Assembly: GCA_949358305.1 (NCBI GenBank)
Contig: OX442315.1
Span: 6,972,427-7,032,426 of the forward strand
Source of the DNA: Strigamia acuminata
Lineage: Eukaryota; Arthropoda; Chilopoda; Geophilomorpha; Linotaeniidae
Direction: 5' to 3'
DNA: 60,000 nt
Shown: one piece after another, positions 1 to 8,916 of the stretch
Position numbering within the stretch: position 1 is the first letter of the stretch
Layout of the letters: each line of letters opens with the position of its first letter
Notes under the pieces: model-generated
What the model was told of the DNA's origin: nothing
The model's input: only the letters and a program-made list of their open reading frames with translations
Database searches by the model: none
Position numbers and translations under genes: made by a program

Positions 1-361
1 TCTTCAGCTGTTGAGACGAGAAAATTTTCAAAGATTTTGCAGCCAGCATTGGAATTTACAGCTCCTCAGATGAAACACAAGCCCCTTGTGTCATTATAAT
101 CGGCACAGCTCTGCATCATTACGTTAGCAGAAATTTTTTAAGTTTGTTGTAAGCCATTTGGGTTACTGATTGGTCGAAAGAAGAATACGTTCTCTTAGCG
201 TGCTGAAAACGATTTAGCTTTGTTTTCATTACAGCATTGACCAATCACTGTTCGATCTCACACGTTCAAGCCGGTGCAATCGTTCGCAACCGTTAAAGTT
301 TCGTCCCTGAAAAGAAATTGTTGGAGGCCTTTATCATTCGCATCTGACCGACACTGTCGAC
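1..361 (+). promoter_or_regulatory. 5' flank and initiator of first LRR gene
   Basis: TCATTCG at 334-340 matches the arthropod initiator TCAKTY, placing a start site near 336 and a 5' UTR of about 25 nt before the ATG at 362. No TATA box lies 30 bp upstream, unlike several relatives. The block around 233-275 (accaatcact..ttcgatctcacacgttcaa) recurs inverted at 53080-53115 upstream of the LRR pseudogene at 52826, so the two loci share ancestral upstream DNA. The rest shows nothing recognisable. Confidence 0.5.
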
Positions 362-1690
362 ATGCCACGCCGGAAATCAGCTTCGAGTCTGGAGAAATTG
401 TGTTTAGACGTTGTGATTAACCATTTTGAAGAGAAGGAGATGCAAGGTCAACTGGTAAATCAACCGGGCACACTTATCAACAACATCTTTGAACGGCTGT
501 GTCTGCAATTTGACGAAGACGAAACCAATCGACGTTTGCAGTCCAACATTTTCATTCATTCCGGCGCCGTGTCATTAGGCCATCTTCATTTGTTTGGTAA
601 GACCATGCCTGCTCTATACGATGAAATAGGAAAAGTGTGTGAAAACCTTGTGGCTTTACACGTGGGAAAAGATTCGGGAGATGACGAAAATCAAAAAGTG
701 TCAACTGCATCCCAAATCAAACTGGTGCAAAGTTTACCGAAACTTCAACGTTTAGAAATCGAGTGTACGTATGAATTCACGGATGAAGTTGCTGCTGGCA
801 TCGGAAAGAATTGTCCACTCCTAACACGTCTTAATCTTCAGCGTTGCTTCAATCTGACTGACGTTGGTCTCCGGGCATTAAGCGATTGTGTCAAGCTGGA
901 GTATTTGAATATTCACGAAACTCGTGTCACCATCGATGGGTGTTTCTTCGTCCTTAACCAACTGCCACTTTTAAAAGTGTTTGAACACGATTACTGGGAC
1001 GAATTTCTTCTTAAGTTAACAGAACCGTCAAATAGAAACACGACATCACGTACTTATTCCTTAGAAGAAGTTATATTTGTAAGTAAAGAACACATTCCCA
1101 TGCTGAGGACCAAGTTTCCACATTTAAGAAGGTTATATTTGTCAAGTGACGGAACCTTTCTGGATTTTAATATTTTAACATGGCCTCAACGATTGACGAG
1201 TCTCATTCTGTTTAATGTGGAACCGGTTAATATTCGACTTATTGACCGTGCTTGGCCAATGTTAGAGAAATTATCATTAGAGGATTGTACATTTATGAAT
1301 GAAAATGATGGTGTTATTAATGGTCCGTTAAAAAACCTTCGTAAACTGCATCTTGAGTGGTTATTCTTTGCTGATAATACTGAACAAGAATTGAAAGTGT
1401 TATTGTTACCATGTACACGGTTAGAAAAATTGATCTTTTATAATTGTGACATGCTTTCTGACGATTTAATTTCAGAACTTGTTGAATCGAGAACACTACA
1501 AAATCTGAAAAAGTTGTCATTTTTAAAATGTAATTTTATTAGCTCTACTTCAATAATTAAATTGTTGGATCTACAAAATCCAATGAATGAGTTAATCATC
1601 GTGGAATGTAATAATATTGACACTTCGGTTATTGAAGAAATTAACGGTTATGTCAAAAGTAAAAATTTGCATGTGCATGTGCATGACTGA
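362..1690 (+). CDS. BC-box/LRR protein, putative cullin-RING substrate receptor (intact)
   Basis: Single-exon ORF of 442 aa. Residues 9-18 (SLEKLCLDVV) fit the elongin-BC box S-L-x3-C-x3-V. Residues about 29-47 (QLVNQPGTLINNIFERLC) resemble the Cul2/Cul5 box or a degenerate F-box. From about residue 120 come LRRs, including the cysteine-type LRR around 150-185 (CPLLTRLNL, NLTDVGLRALSDC, KLEYLNI) typical of FBXL/AMN1/ZYG11 proteins. The C-terminus ends KSKNLHVHVHD like all family members. From the family I infer a substrate receptor of a CUL2- or CUL5-type ubiquitin ligase in cytosol or nucleus. The partner is unknown. The ATG is chosen because MPRRKSA is conserved in every copy and follows the initiator by about 25 nt. 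An F-box (SKP1-CUL1) role is the alternative. Confidence 0.85.
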   Translation: MPRRKSASSLEKLCLDVVINHFEEKEMQGQLVNQPGTLINNIFERLCLQFDEDETNRRLQSNIFIHSGAVSLGHLHLFGKTMPALYDEIGKVCENLVALHVGKDSGDDENQKVSTASQIKLVQSLPKLQRLEIECTYEFTDEVAAGIGKNCPLLTRLNLQRCFNLTDVGLRALSDCVKLEYLNIHETRVTIDGCFFVLNQLPLLKVFEHDYWDEFLLKLTEPSNRNTTSRTYSLEEVIFVSKEHIPMLRTKFPHLRRLYLSSDGTFLDFNILTWPQRLTSLILFNVEPVNIRLIDRAWPMLEKLSLEDCTFMNENDGVINGPLKNLRKLHLEWLFFADNTEQELKVLLLPCTRLEKLIFYNCDMLSDDLISELVESRTLQNLKKLSFLKCNFISSTSIIKLLDLQNPMNELIIVECNNIDTSVIEEINGYVKSKNLHVHVHD

Positions 1691-1870
1691 TGAAATAGAT
1701 TACAAAATGCACATTTTTATAGCGTTGAAAATGTCAGGGTGTAACATTTAATTTTTATAATAAAATATAACTATCCTTTAAAATTTGATACAAAACTGAC
1801 ATTCCATACACTAATTCCAGCACCGAATATGTAAAAAAAATTTACAGATGGGCATAGTATAAGCTATATA

Positions 1871-2010
1871 GCTTGTATATATACAACCTTGTATATATAC
1901 AAGCCTAGTGGATAGAGCAGTGGTCATTAGAACAAAGGGTCCCAGGTTCAATTCAGGCAGAGGTCGTGGTAAAAAAAAAGGAAACTAAAAAATAAAAATA
2001 AATATAAATA
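1871..2010 (+). repeat. Palindromes plus tRNA-derived SINE-like fragment
   Basis: TTGTATATATACAA occurs twice, 2 bp apart (1873-1903), making a nested palindrome. It runs directly into a tRNA-like stretch: a box A-like cctagtggatagagcagtgg at 1904-1923 and a box B-like aggttcaattc at 1944-1954. An A-rich tail begins at 1971. It does not fold as a complete tRNA, so a tRNA-derived SINE fragment is the best reading. Confidence 0.55.
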
Positions 2011-2499
2011 AAAATGTCAGCAAAACTTGCAAATTGTGCTGAAATCAATTAAAATTAATTGTTGAATGGTGTTTGCAAAAAAATCAAAAAAAAATTTGGG
2101 TTAGTGCGTTTAAAATTTTCAAAATGGAGAGTAGTAGATTTTTTATATTGGAAATATTTTGGAAATACATTGGAAATATATTATGAAATTTCAAAATTAC
2201 ACAATTGAAAATGTTTGTAAAGTTATTGTAAAAAAACTCACGGAAATGGTCTTCTACGATGTCATTAATGTATGAACGCCACCTGGCGCACTGTGCTTAT
2301 ACTGTAAATAAACTTGAACGGTCCGGTTTTACGCTAACATTAACAGGTTGTCTCAATTCACCACATCCATCTCAATCTTAAGATATTCATTAGAATGGAT
2401 TGCGATATCTTACCAGTAAATGAAAATACTATTTCATAAGTACAGCGACAACGATGCACCTACGCCTGTGATACAAGTGTTGATGAGCTCTAAGAATTA

Positions 2500-2710
2500 C
2501 TCAAGCTGTAAATTGAACTCTTTCCAATAAAGTCGCATTTCAATCAACACCAAATTGATTTATCCCTAAACATTTTCAAATCTTAAACATTTTAAAACAT
2601 TTTTAAAGCTTAAATTTATGGACAATCTGTTCCACTTGTCACACTTCACTTCACTCAAAACCATCTCAACCATATAAGTTATATGCAAGTTATTAACACC
2701 TCGTGCTGTG
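2500..2710. repeat. Inverted copy of segment at 57775-57990
   Basis: The run from cctcgtg (2705) back to gaactctttccaataaag (2517) is the reverse complement of 57779-57962, including the stretch complementary to ggttgagatggttttgagtgaa. It belongs to the LRR/DEG-ENaC duplication cluster seen at the right end of the window. No coding sequence is visible. The remainder of 1691-3057 shows only AT-rich DNA. Confidence 0.6.
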
Positions 2711-3057
2711 TTGTTAAATTTGCACTTTTAAATGGGTACTTTTGGCGTCCATTGTTTATAAGAACAATAAAAAAGAATCAGCAAAGAGAAGCTGTAATGA
2801 ATTTGAAGTGACTAAACAAAAGATCTGTGCCATGCAATGTCTTTCAGGGGTTTCTTTGTGTTTGATTATGGAATAAATGTGTAACAAGTAAAATCTTCTA
2901 CACTGTTTAAATCATTAAGAAAATTCACATCCTTGTAATCACACTCAACTAAACAATTACGATGAAACCACTCACTGCACTTGTTGCATCTCATCATACC
3001 TTATCATATCTATCTTGTGCGTTGTTTGGGGAAATAGCCGGCCCCAAGAAGGCCAAC

Positions 3058-3119
3058 TATTTCCCCCAACGTTAGGGGAAATAAGGTACATGTTATTTCC
3101 CCCAACGTTGGGGGAAATA
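3058..3119. repeat. Two tandem 26-bp palindromes
   Basis: The unit tatttccccc-AACGTT-gggggaaata is a perfect 26-bp palindrome at 3094-3119. A copy with one mismatch lies at 3058-3083. A related half-site sequence precedes them from 3029 (ggggaaatagccggcccc). The symmetry around AACGTT could be a cruciform or a dimeric protein site. No function is known. Confidence 0.7.
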
Positions 3120-3189
3120 GACACCTCGTTAATATTTATTATAACCATTTTGTTTGTAACGTCCATCTTACGTTCTGCCCTGTGGTATT

Positions 3190-3737
3190 AGTGAGTTTGC
3201 GGTTGCCAATTGTTCCTTATAGTTATGAGTTACAAGCTCATAATTATAAAAATGAACTTATAACATAACGTAACTCCTCAACTTTTACACTATTTTGTAA
3301 AATAAGGGAGCCAATCAGATCGCTTAACGCTATTTGAAGCTCCTCCCACTATTGCAAATGGCGCTGATGGTGCTGATGGAAATTCAAAATGGCTGCCTGA
3401 CCTGTTTCAACATTCAGCCTCAATCACAATTTCTTTCTGCCATCGAAGGATAGAAACAACTAAAATCATTTCAGGTAAGCAAATAAATAAACTGGAAGAC
3501 AATTTTATGTCTGAAAAATGTCAAATTAGTAAAACTACAGATTTTCATTTTCTTTTGCAATGGATTTGTTCTACCATTACATGCAAGGGATTTGTACTGT
3601 TCACATGGTATTTATAAGTATAATTTATAAAATATATTTGTTGTACCGCAAGTGCCTATTCCAAGAAGGAATTATAATTATAATTATGAGCTTGTAACTC
3701 ATAATTATAAGGAACAATTGGCAACCGCAAACTCACT
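3190..3737. mobile_element. Non-autonomous TIR element (MITE)
   Basis: About 59 bp at 3190-3248 (starting agtgagtttgcggttgccaa) recur as the reverse complement at about 3676-3737 with a single mismatch near the inner end, giving long terminal inverted repeats on a 548-bp element without an ORF. ATT flanks both ends (3187-3189 and 3738-3740) as a candidate 3-bp target duplication. The superfamily is not assignable. The right end lies only about 25 bp upstream of the TATA-like box of the LRR copy at 3817. Confidence 0.7.
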
Positions 3738-3762
3738 ATTAACGTGCCACACGTTACGTTCA

Positions 3763-3794
3763 TTTAAACAATTTTTCCAAAACTCTAATCATTC
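3763..3794 (+). promoter_or_regulatory. TATA-like/Inr core promoter
   Basis: tttaaaca at 3763 and TCATTC at 3789-3794 are spaced so the initiator A (3791) is 28 bp downstream of the box, as in the other family promoters. This places the start of transcription upstream of the ATG at 3817 and rules out the upstream in-frame ATG at 3652, which lies inside the MITE inverted repeat. Confidence 0.6.
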
Positions 3795-3816
3795 GATCCT
3801 GAAGTTCACACTCGAC

Positions 3817-5097
3817 ATGCCACGCAAAAAATCAGCTTGCAGTCTGGCGGAATTATGTTTAAATGTGGCGACTACTCAGTTCGAAGAGATACAACATCAA
3901 CTGACAAATCAACCGCCCAGATTCGTCAACAACATCTTTGAAAGACTGTGCGAGCAATTTCAATTCACCGATCGACCACTCCCATCAGAAGTCTTCCTTC
4001 AACCTGGCGCGATGTCACTACACCACTTACATCTGTTTGATCTCCCCACGACTCCTCTATACGATGCAATAGGGAAAATGTGTAAAAACCTTGTGGATTT
4101 AAGCTTGGAACGAGACGTCGAAGATCCAAAACTGATAATCAAATTACTTAAAAGTTTACCGAAGCTTCAGCGGTTAAACCTTTGATTAAAAGAAGACTGC
4201 ACGGATCAAGTTGTTGCTGCGATCGCGGAGAATTGTCCTCTGATGACACGCCTCGACATTTCCAGTTGCGTCGAAGTTACCGACGTCGGATTGCAGTCGT
4301 TAAGCCGCTGCGTCAAGCTGGAATACTTAAACATTGAATCAACATGTGTCTCGGTCGACGTGTGTTTGTTACTTCTCGGCCAACTGCCCAAATTAAAAGT
4401 GTTCCAACACGATAAGTGGCTCCAAGTATTTGCTGAATTAGCACAACGGTCGAATACGAATCAAATATTGCCCACTTATGTCATCGAAAAGGTTCTAAAG
4501 ATAAATAACGAACACGTTTCCATTCTGAAAACCATTTTTCCCAATTTACGAAGCCTACATTTGTCGTATGATCTGGATTTTGGTCATTTTGTTTGGCCCC
4601 AACGAGTGACGAGTCTCCATCTGTTTAGAGTTACATCGGTCGATATTCGACTTGTCAATCGCACTTGGCCAATGTTAAAGAAATTATCTTTAGTGCATTG
4701 TACAATTATCGACGATATGATTAATGCTCCGTTGAAAAATCTTCGACAGCTGTTTTTAAACTGCGACGATTTACTCTTTACGGAACAACAAATGAAAACG
4801 TTTTTGGTTCAATGTCGGATTTTAGAAATATTGGCCATTGATAATTGTGGAATACTTTCCGACGATTTAATTTCGGAAGTTGTCGCTTCGAACGGGCTTA
4901 AATATCTGAAAATTTTATCATTTTCGTTGTGCCATTCCATTAGTTCCAATTCAATCATAAAATTGTTGGGAGTGGAAAATCCATTAACCGACTTATTCTT
5001 CTGGAATTGCTTCAATATCGACGCTAAAGTTCACGACGAAATTAAAGGTTACGCCAAAAAGAAAAATTTGGATATGCAGACACGAGTAAATTTCTAG
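3817..5097 (+). pseudogene. BC-box/LRR gene with one in-frame stop
   Basis: 427 codons open except for TGA at 4183-4185. The family pattern continues in the same frame on both sides: LQRLNL, then stop, then LKEDCTDQVVAAIAENC, where relatives have LQRLNLEDRDECTDEVVAAIAKNC. The start MPRKKSACSLAELCLNVA keeps the BC box (SLAELCLNVA). The C-terminus ends KKKNLDMQTRVNF. The promoter is intact. It is either a very recent pseudogene, a null allele, or a readthrough candidate. Domain order and length otherwise equal the intact copies. Confidence 0.85.
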
Positions 5098-5124
5098 ACA
5101 GAAATGCAACATTAAACTTTAAGA

Positions 5125-5492
5125 GTAAAAGCTGATGAGGTGTCCATGATTTGGGAGATGCATTAGAATTTTGTATTGTTAATTCAACAGGGAAAAGAAA
5201 GCCTAAACTATCTACCTGCGACATGCTCGATCCTCCAGTGGTCCTGGATTGTTGCCCGGTTGAGTGTTTTGGTGTTTGGCTCGAAATTCGCTCAATCTTT
5301 GTCACTGTTCACGTTTTTTTAACAAAGCGAGCCGATTTCACTCTGATTCCTCTGCAAGTATCTACCAAGTCCTTACTCTATTTTGTAATTATTTCAAAAT
5401 CAGGCTGATGCTTCCAAAAAAGTGATTGAAAGAAATTAGAGACGTAGACTCTCTTCGGCGCCATCCAACCAACGCCAACTTAGCAGAAAAGG
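5125..5492 (-). repeat. Degraded copy of module at 57210-57513
   Basis: This 3' flank of the LRR copy at 3817 matches 57210-57513 in inverse orientation. On the minus strand it includes an exon-like stretch (STGQQSRTTGGSS) and, upstream, an imperfect copy of the ATGGC(C/G)CCGA.. beginning. The copy here has lost its frame. The better preserved exon is at 57244-57420. Confidence 0.6.
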
Positions 5493-5548
5493 CGATGCTG
5501 AACTAAGAAAAGTCGCTGGAATAATTTAAAAGATCATGCAAAGCGCAA

Positions 5549-5951
5549 AAGGTCGCCGTCATTATTTGTGATCAAAGGTCAAAGAACTGATACCTGAAAA
5601 TTGAAACAATATTTTTAATAAATGAAGAAAATGTAATTTAGATATTTTATTTTCGTATTTTTGGATTATTTTTTTTTAGTGATCTGAGTTAGGATTTCCA
5701 ACAAAAGAACTTTTGAGGTAATTACGACGACGAAATTCGTAGCGCAGAAGGCCCAAACGTGACGTAATAAAGGAGCTTGTACCGAAGTACGACCCGATTC
5801 CTATATTTCTTTCTGTCTGTCGTAAATATGAAAGATCTGGTTCTGGAATTATTACAAATTAACAAATTGATGTTTGGATTTTATTGTAAAGGCGATTATA
5901 TTTACTGCAGTTTAGTTTTACATACTACATTTTTTAATGGCTAAAAAAAAA
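5549..5951 (-). repeat. Family 3'-flank block, copy 1
   Basis: aaggtcgccgtcattattt at 5549 begins a block repeated at 7455-7930 and 12065-12490. It contains gacgtaataaaggagct and ends in the 3' UTR phrase ttggattttattgtaaaggc, then tttactgcagtttagttt. The phrase follows the stop codons of the minus-strand LRR copies at 5952, 8917 and 13165, so it marks ancestral tandem duplication units. Confidence 0.65.
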
Positions 5952-7247
5952 TTACCATTTACTTTCTAAGTTCAAATCTAAGTTTTGATTTTTGACACAA
6001 TAGTTAACTAAAAAATAAGTTAAAGCGTCAATCTTACTACAACTCCGTATGGATAGCTGAGTGAGTGGATTTTGCATTTCCAACAATTCCATGATGGAAT
6101 TGCGAGTAATAGAGTGACATGAGTACAATTCTAAAGTTTTCAATCCTACAAGTTGTGAAATCAAACTCAAAGGAAGTTCCATTGGAAAATCAACCAAGAC
6201 CAATTTTTCTAAACTTTTACGCTCTACCAATAATGTCTGCATTTCTTGTTTCGTAATTGAGCATAAACACCCTAAACTCAGTTGACGTAGGTTTTTCAAC
6301 GGAGCATTAATAATTTCATCACTTTCATCGGAAATTGTACAATGCGTTAAAGTTAATATCTCTAACATTGGCCAAGCTCGATCAATAAGTCGAATACTGA
6401 CTGGTTTAACTTGAGTTAGCTCGAGATGCGTCAATCGTTGAGGCCAGAATAAATCATTAAAATCAAGCTGGGGTCCGACATTATAGAAATCTAAGCGTCG
6501 TAAATTTGGAAAACTGTTTCTCACGACGAGAATATGTTTGTTACTAATGTGTGAAGCTTGTTGGAGGGAATAAGTGCGCCAGGTTTTGTTTCTTTGCGCC
6601 TGTTCTTCCAACTTAAGAAATAATTGGTCCCAGCAGTAGTGTTTAAACACTTTTAAAGCTTGCAGTTGGTTGAGAACGAACAAACACGTATCGACTCCAA
6701 CACAAGTACACATAATATTCACATACTCCAGCTTGGCGCAACTGCACAACGACCGAAGCCCAACATCTGTGACGTTCATGCTGCACGAAATGTCGAGATG
6801 TGTCAAGAGCGGACAATTCTTTCCGATTGCGGCAGCAACTTCATCCGGGCATTCGCTAAACTCTAGGCGTTGAAGTTTTTGTAAACTTTTCACAAGTTTG
6901 ACTGTGGATGCAGTTCCGGTTGTCATTTTTGGATCATAGGAATCTCTTGTCAAGTTTAATTCCACAAGGTTTACACAAACTTGGCCTATTCTATCGTACA
7001 GAAGAGTCGGGTGGAGATCAAAGCTTTCCAAATGGTGTAGTGAGCTGGCGCCGGGATGAATGAAAATGTTTGAAGGTAGAAAATTGCGTTTACATTTGAA
7101 TTTTAGACACAGTCTTTCAAATACGTTGTTAATGATCGTGGGCGGTTGATTTGTAAGTTGATCTTGCATCTCTTTCTTTTGGAAATGAGTCGCCGCCATG
7201 TTCAGGCACAGTTCTTCCAGACTCGGCGCTGATTTTCTGCGTGGCAT
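5952..7247 (-). CDS. BC-box/LRR protein, putative cullin-RING substrate receptor (intact)
   Basis: 431 aa from the family ATG at 7247 (MPRRKSAPSLEELCLNMA). An in-frame TTG 18 nt upstream is not used in eukaryotes. The BC box is SLEELCLNMA. The Cul-box-like segment is QLTNQPPTIINNVFERLC. The cysteine-type LRR reads LLTHLDISCSMNVTDVGLRSL. The central block RLIDRAWPMLEILTLTHC and the C-terminus VKNQNLDLNLESKW match the other copies. An initiator GAATGA (minus TCATTC) lies at 7270-7275. It sits head-to-tail with the copies at 8917-11860, 13165 and 15007, all on the minus strand. Role inferred as for the copy at 362. Confidence 0.85.
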   Translation of the reverse strand: MPRRKSAPSLEELCLNMAATHFQKKEMQDQLTNQPPTIINNVFERLCLKFKCKRNFLPSNIFIHPGASSLHHLESFDLHPTLLYDRIGQVCVNLVELNLTRDSYDPKMTTGTASTVKLVKSLQKLQRLEFSECPDEVAAAIGKNCPLLTHLDISCSMNVTDVGLRSLCSCAKLEYVNIMCTCVGVDTCLFVLNQLQALKVFKHYCWDQLFLKLEEQAQRNKTWRTYSLQQASHISNKHILVVRNSFPNLRRLDFYNVGPQLDFNDLFWPQRLTHLELTQVKPVSIRLIDRAWPMLEILTLTHCTISDESDEIINAPLKNLRQLSLGCLCSITKQEMQTLLVERKSLEKLVLVDFPMELPLSLISQLVGLKTLELYSCHSITRNSIMELLEMQNPLTQLSIRSCSKIDALTYFLVNYCVKNQNLDLNLESKW

Positions 7248-7439
7248 GTCGGCCGTGTGTGTCAACTGCGAATGATAAAAGAGTCAGTTCAAATGGACAA
7301 ATCGTACAGCAAGTTATAAAACACACAAAACCTGTGTTGGCTTCTATATTTTGATGGATGATGTGGCTGAGGTTAATAGTGGACCGTCATGGTAGTCAAA
7401 AACGACATGTGCAAATTTATTTCAGGCAAAAACCATAGA

Positions 7440-7930
7440 GGGCGCTGATAGAAGGTCGCCGTCATTGTTTGTGATAAAAGGTCAAAGGACTCTTATCAAT
7501 GCAATACCAGTATACACTTGGCTGCGTCAAGAAAATTGAAATGATATTTTTAATAAATGAATAAAATATTATTTAGAAATTTTTGTTTGTATTTTTGTAT
7601 TTTTTTTTAGAGATTTGAGTTTGTTGGATCGCTTTTTGATAATATTCACCAAAATAACTCGAAGTAAATACGGCGACAGAGAGACGACATTTGTAGCGCA
7701 GAAGGTCCAAACATGACGTAATAAAGGAGCTCGTCAAAACAGTCCAGAGGTCTGAACCGATTCCTAAATTGCTTTCTGTTTCTGTCGGTCTAAAAGGTTT
7801 TTATGTCGTAAATATGAAAGATCTGGATCTGGATTTATTCTGAGTTAACAAATTGATGTTTGGATTTTATTGTAAAGGCGATTTTTTTTACTGCGGTTTA
7901 ATTTTACAGCGTGAAAAATTATATAAATAG
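7440..7930 (-). repeat. Family 3'-flank block, copy 2
   Basis: Closely matches 12050-12490 (agagggcgctg, aaggtcgccgtcatt, acttggctgcgtcaag, gtcgtaaatatgaaagatc). No LRR coding sequence precedes it on the minus strand until the relic at 8720-8800, so the gene body that belonged to this 3' flank has been lost. Confidence 0.6.
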
Positions 7931-8719
7931 AAATTGAATAATAAATGAATTATGAAATAATTTAATGATAAATTAGATAACGAATTAGAACAAAAATTAG
8001 GGATAAATACGAAAGAATGAAATGCGAGCTACAATGGTCGCAAAATAAAATAAAATAATAATGTGCCACAACTTCTCGTTGTTGCACGAAAATGGCGATG
8101 AACTCGCTTCTTTTGCGCACTCGCTCGTACGACGGCGATGATAGGAGTTCCGGAGCAAGCTCAACGGGACTCACGATGGTCGGCTGCGAGCGGGGTTTCT
8201 TTGGGCGCTACCCAAAGTTCGCAAGGGAGACACAGACACAAGAGAGCTAATTTCACTGATTTCAGTGAAAGTAGCAGAGTCTCAGTGTCTCAACTCACCA
8301 AACGTTTAAGACAATCAATACTTGAACTGGATTCGAAGCAGTGAAGAGGTGTTTTCAGGTTGATGATATTGGTAAAGTAGAAGAGTTTGCTTCGGAAAAA
8401 GGGATTGAAGCAAAGTACGTAATTGAAAATAGTAACATAAAATTCAGAAAGAAACAATTTATGCATTTTATTTCTTGAGTAAAAAAAAAATAAATTCATT
8501 ATGAAAGGTATGAAAAATTGAATTTTATTTTAAAGTGATGGATTTTTTAGGCACACAAACAGGTTGAATTTGATTGACAAGTCTTTTATTAGTCAAAATA
8601 CAGTTTAAATCATTATATCCATCACTCATTGGATGCTGCGTGTCGCGTGTCTCCTCGTCGGGAGACTCGAAACAGAATAATTCGTGTTCAAATACATTTT
8701 TATTAATTCAAATCCAACG
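7930..8719. other. Intergenic, nothing recognised
   Basis: A 68-codon ORF on the plus strand (8138-8344) has slightly higher GC than its surroundings but no recognisable motif and no supporting context. I see no repeats or RNA genes here. Confidence 0.4.
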
Positions 8720-8800
8720 ATAAGCCGGTAAGAAATTTAACCTGCAAATCCAAATTTTTACACCAAAATTAAATCGTCAAAATGTATTTGATAATTTTCA
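8720..8800 (-). pseudogene. LRR-gene C-terminal relic
   Basis: The minus strand reads CKNLDLQV around 8740-8770, the family C-terminal signature (KSKNLDLQ), followed upstream by a degraded DDLIL-like stretch. The same arrangement recurs at 12940-13090 with flanking phrases cgataagccggtaa and gttaacaagtactgttggat, so the two relics are copies of one tandem unit. Confidence 0.5.
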
Positions 8801-8916
8801 ATGCAGGTTAACAAGTACTGTTGGATTTTATTCTAAACAGGATTTTATTTACTGCAGTTTAGTTTTACATAGTACATTGTTTAATGGCTAAAAAAATTAC
8901 CATTGACCTTTTAAGT

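Noticed and set aside
362-1690. Classical F-box/LRR assignment
   Set aside because: The N-terminal motif fits a BC box better than an F-box, although the IINNxFERL stretch leaves an F-box-like alternative open.
1904-1975. tRNA gene
   Set aside because: Box A and B are present but acceptor and anticodon stems do not pair. A SINE-like fragment fits better.
3652-3816. N-terminal extension of the LRR copy
   Set aside because: Lies in a MITE inverted repeat and upstream of the TATA-like/Inr promoter.
8138-8344. 68-codon ORF
   Set aside because: No homology pattern, splice signals or conservation within the window.
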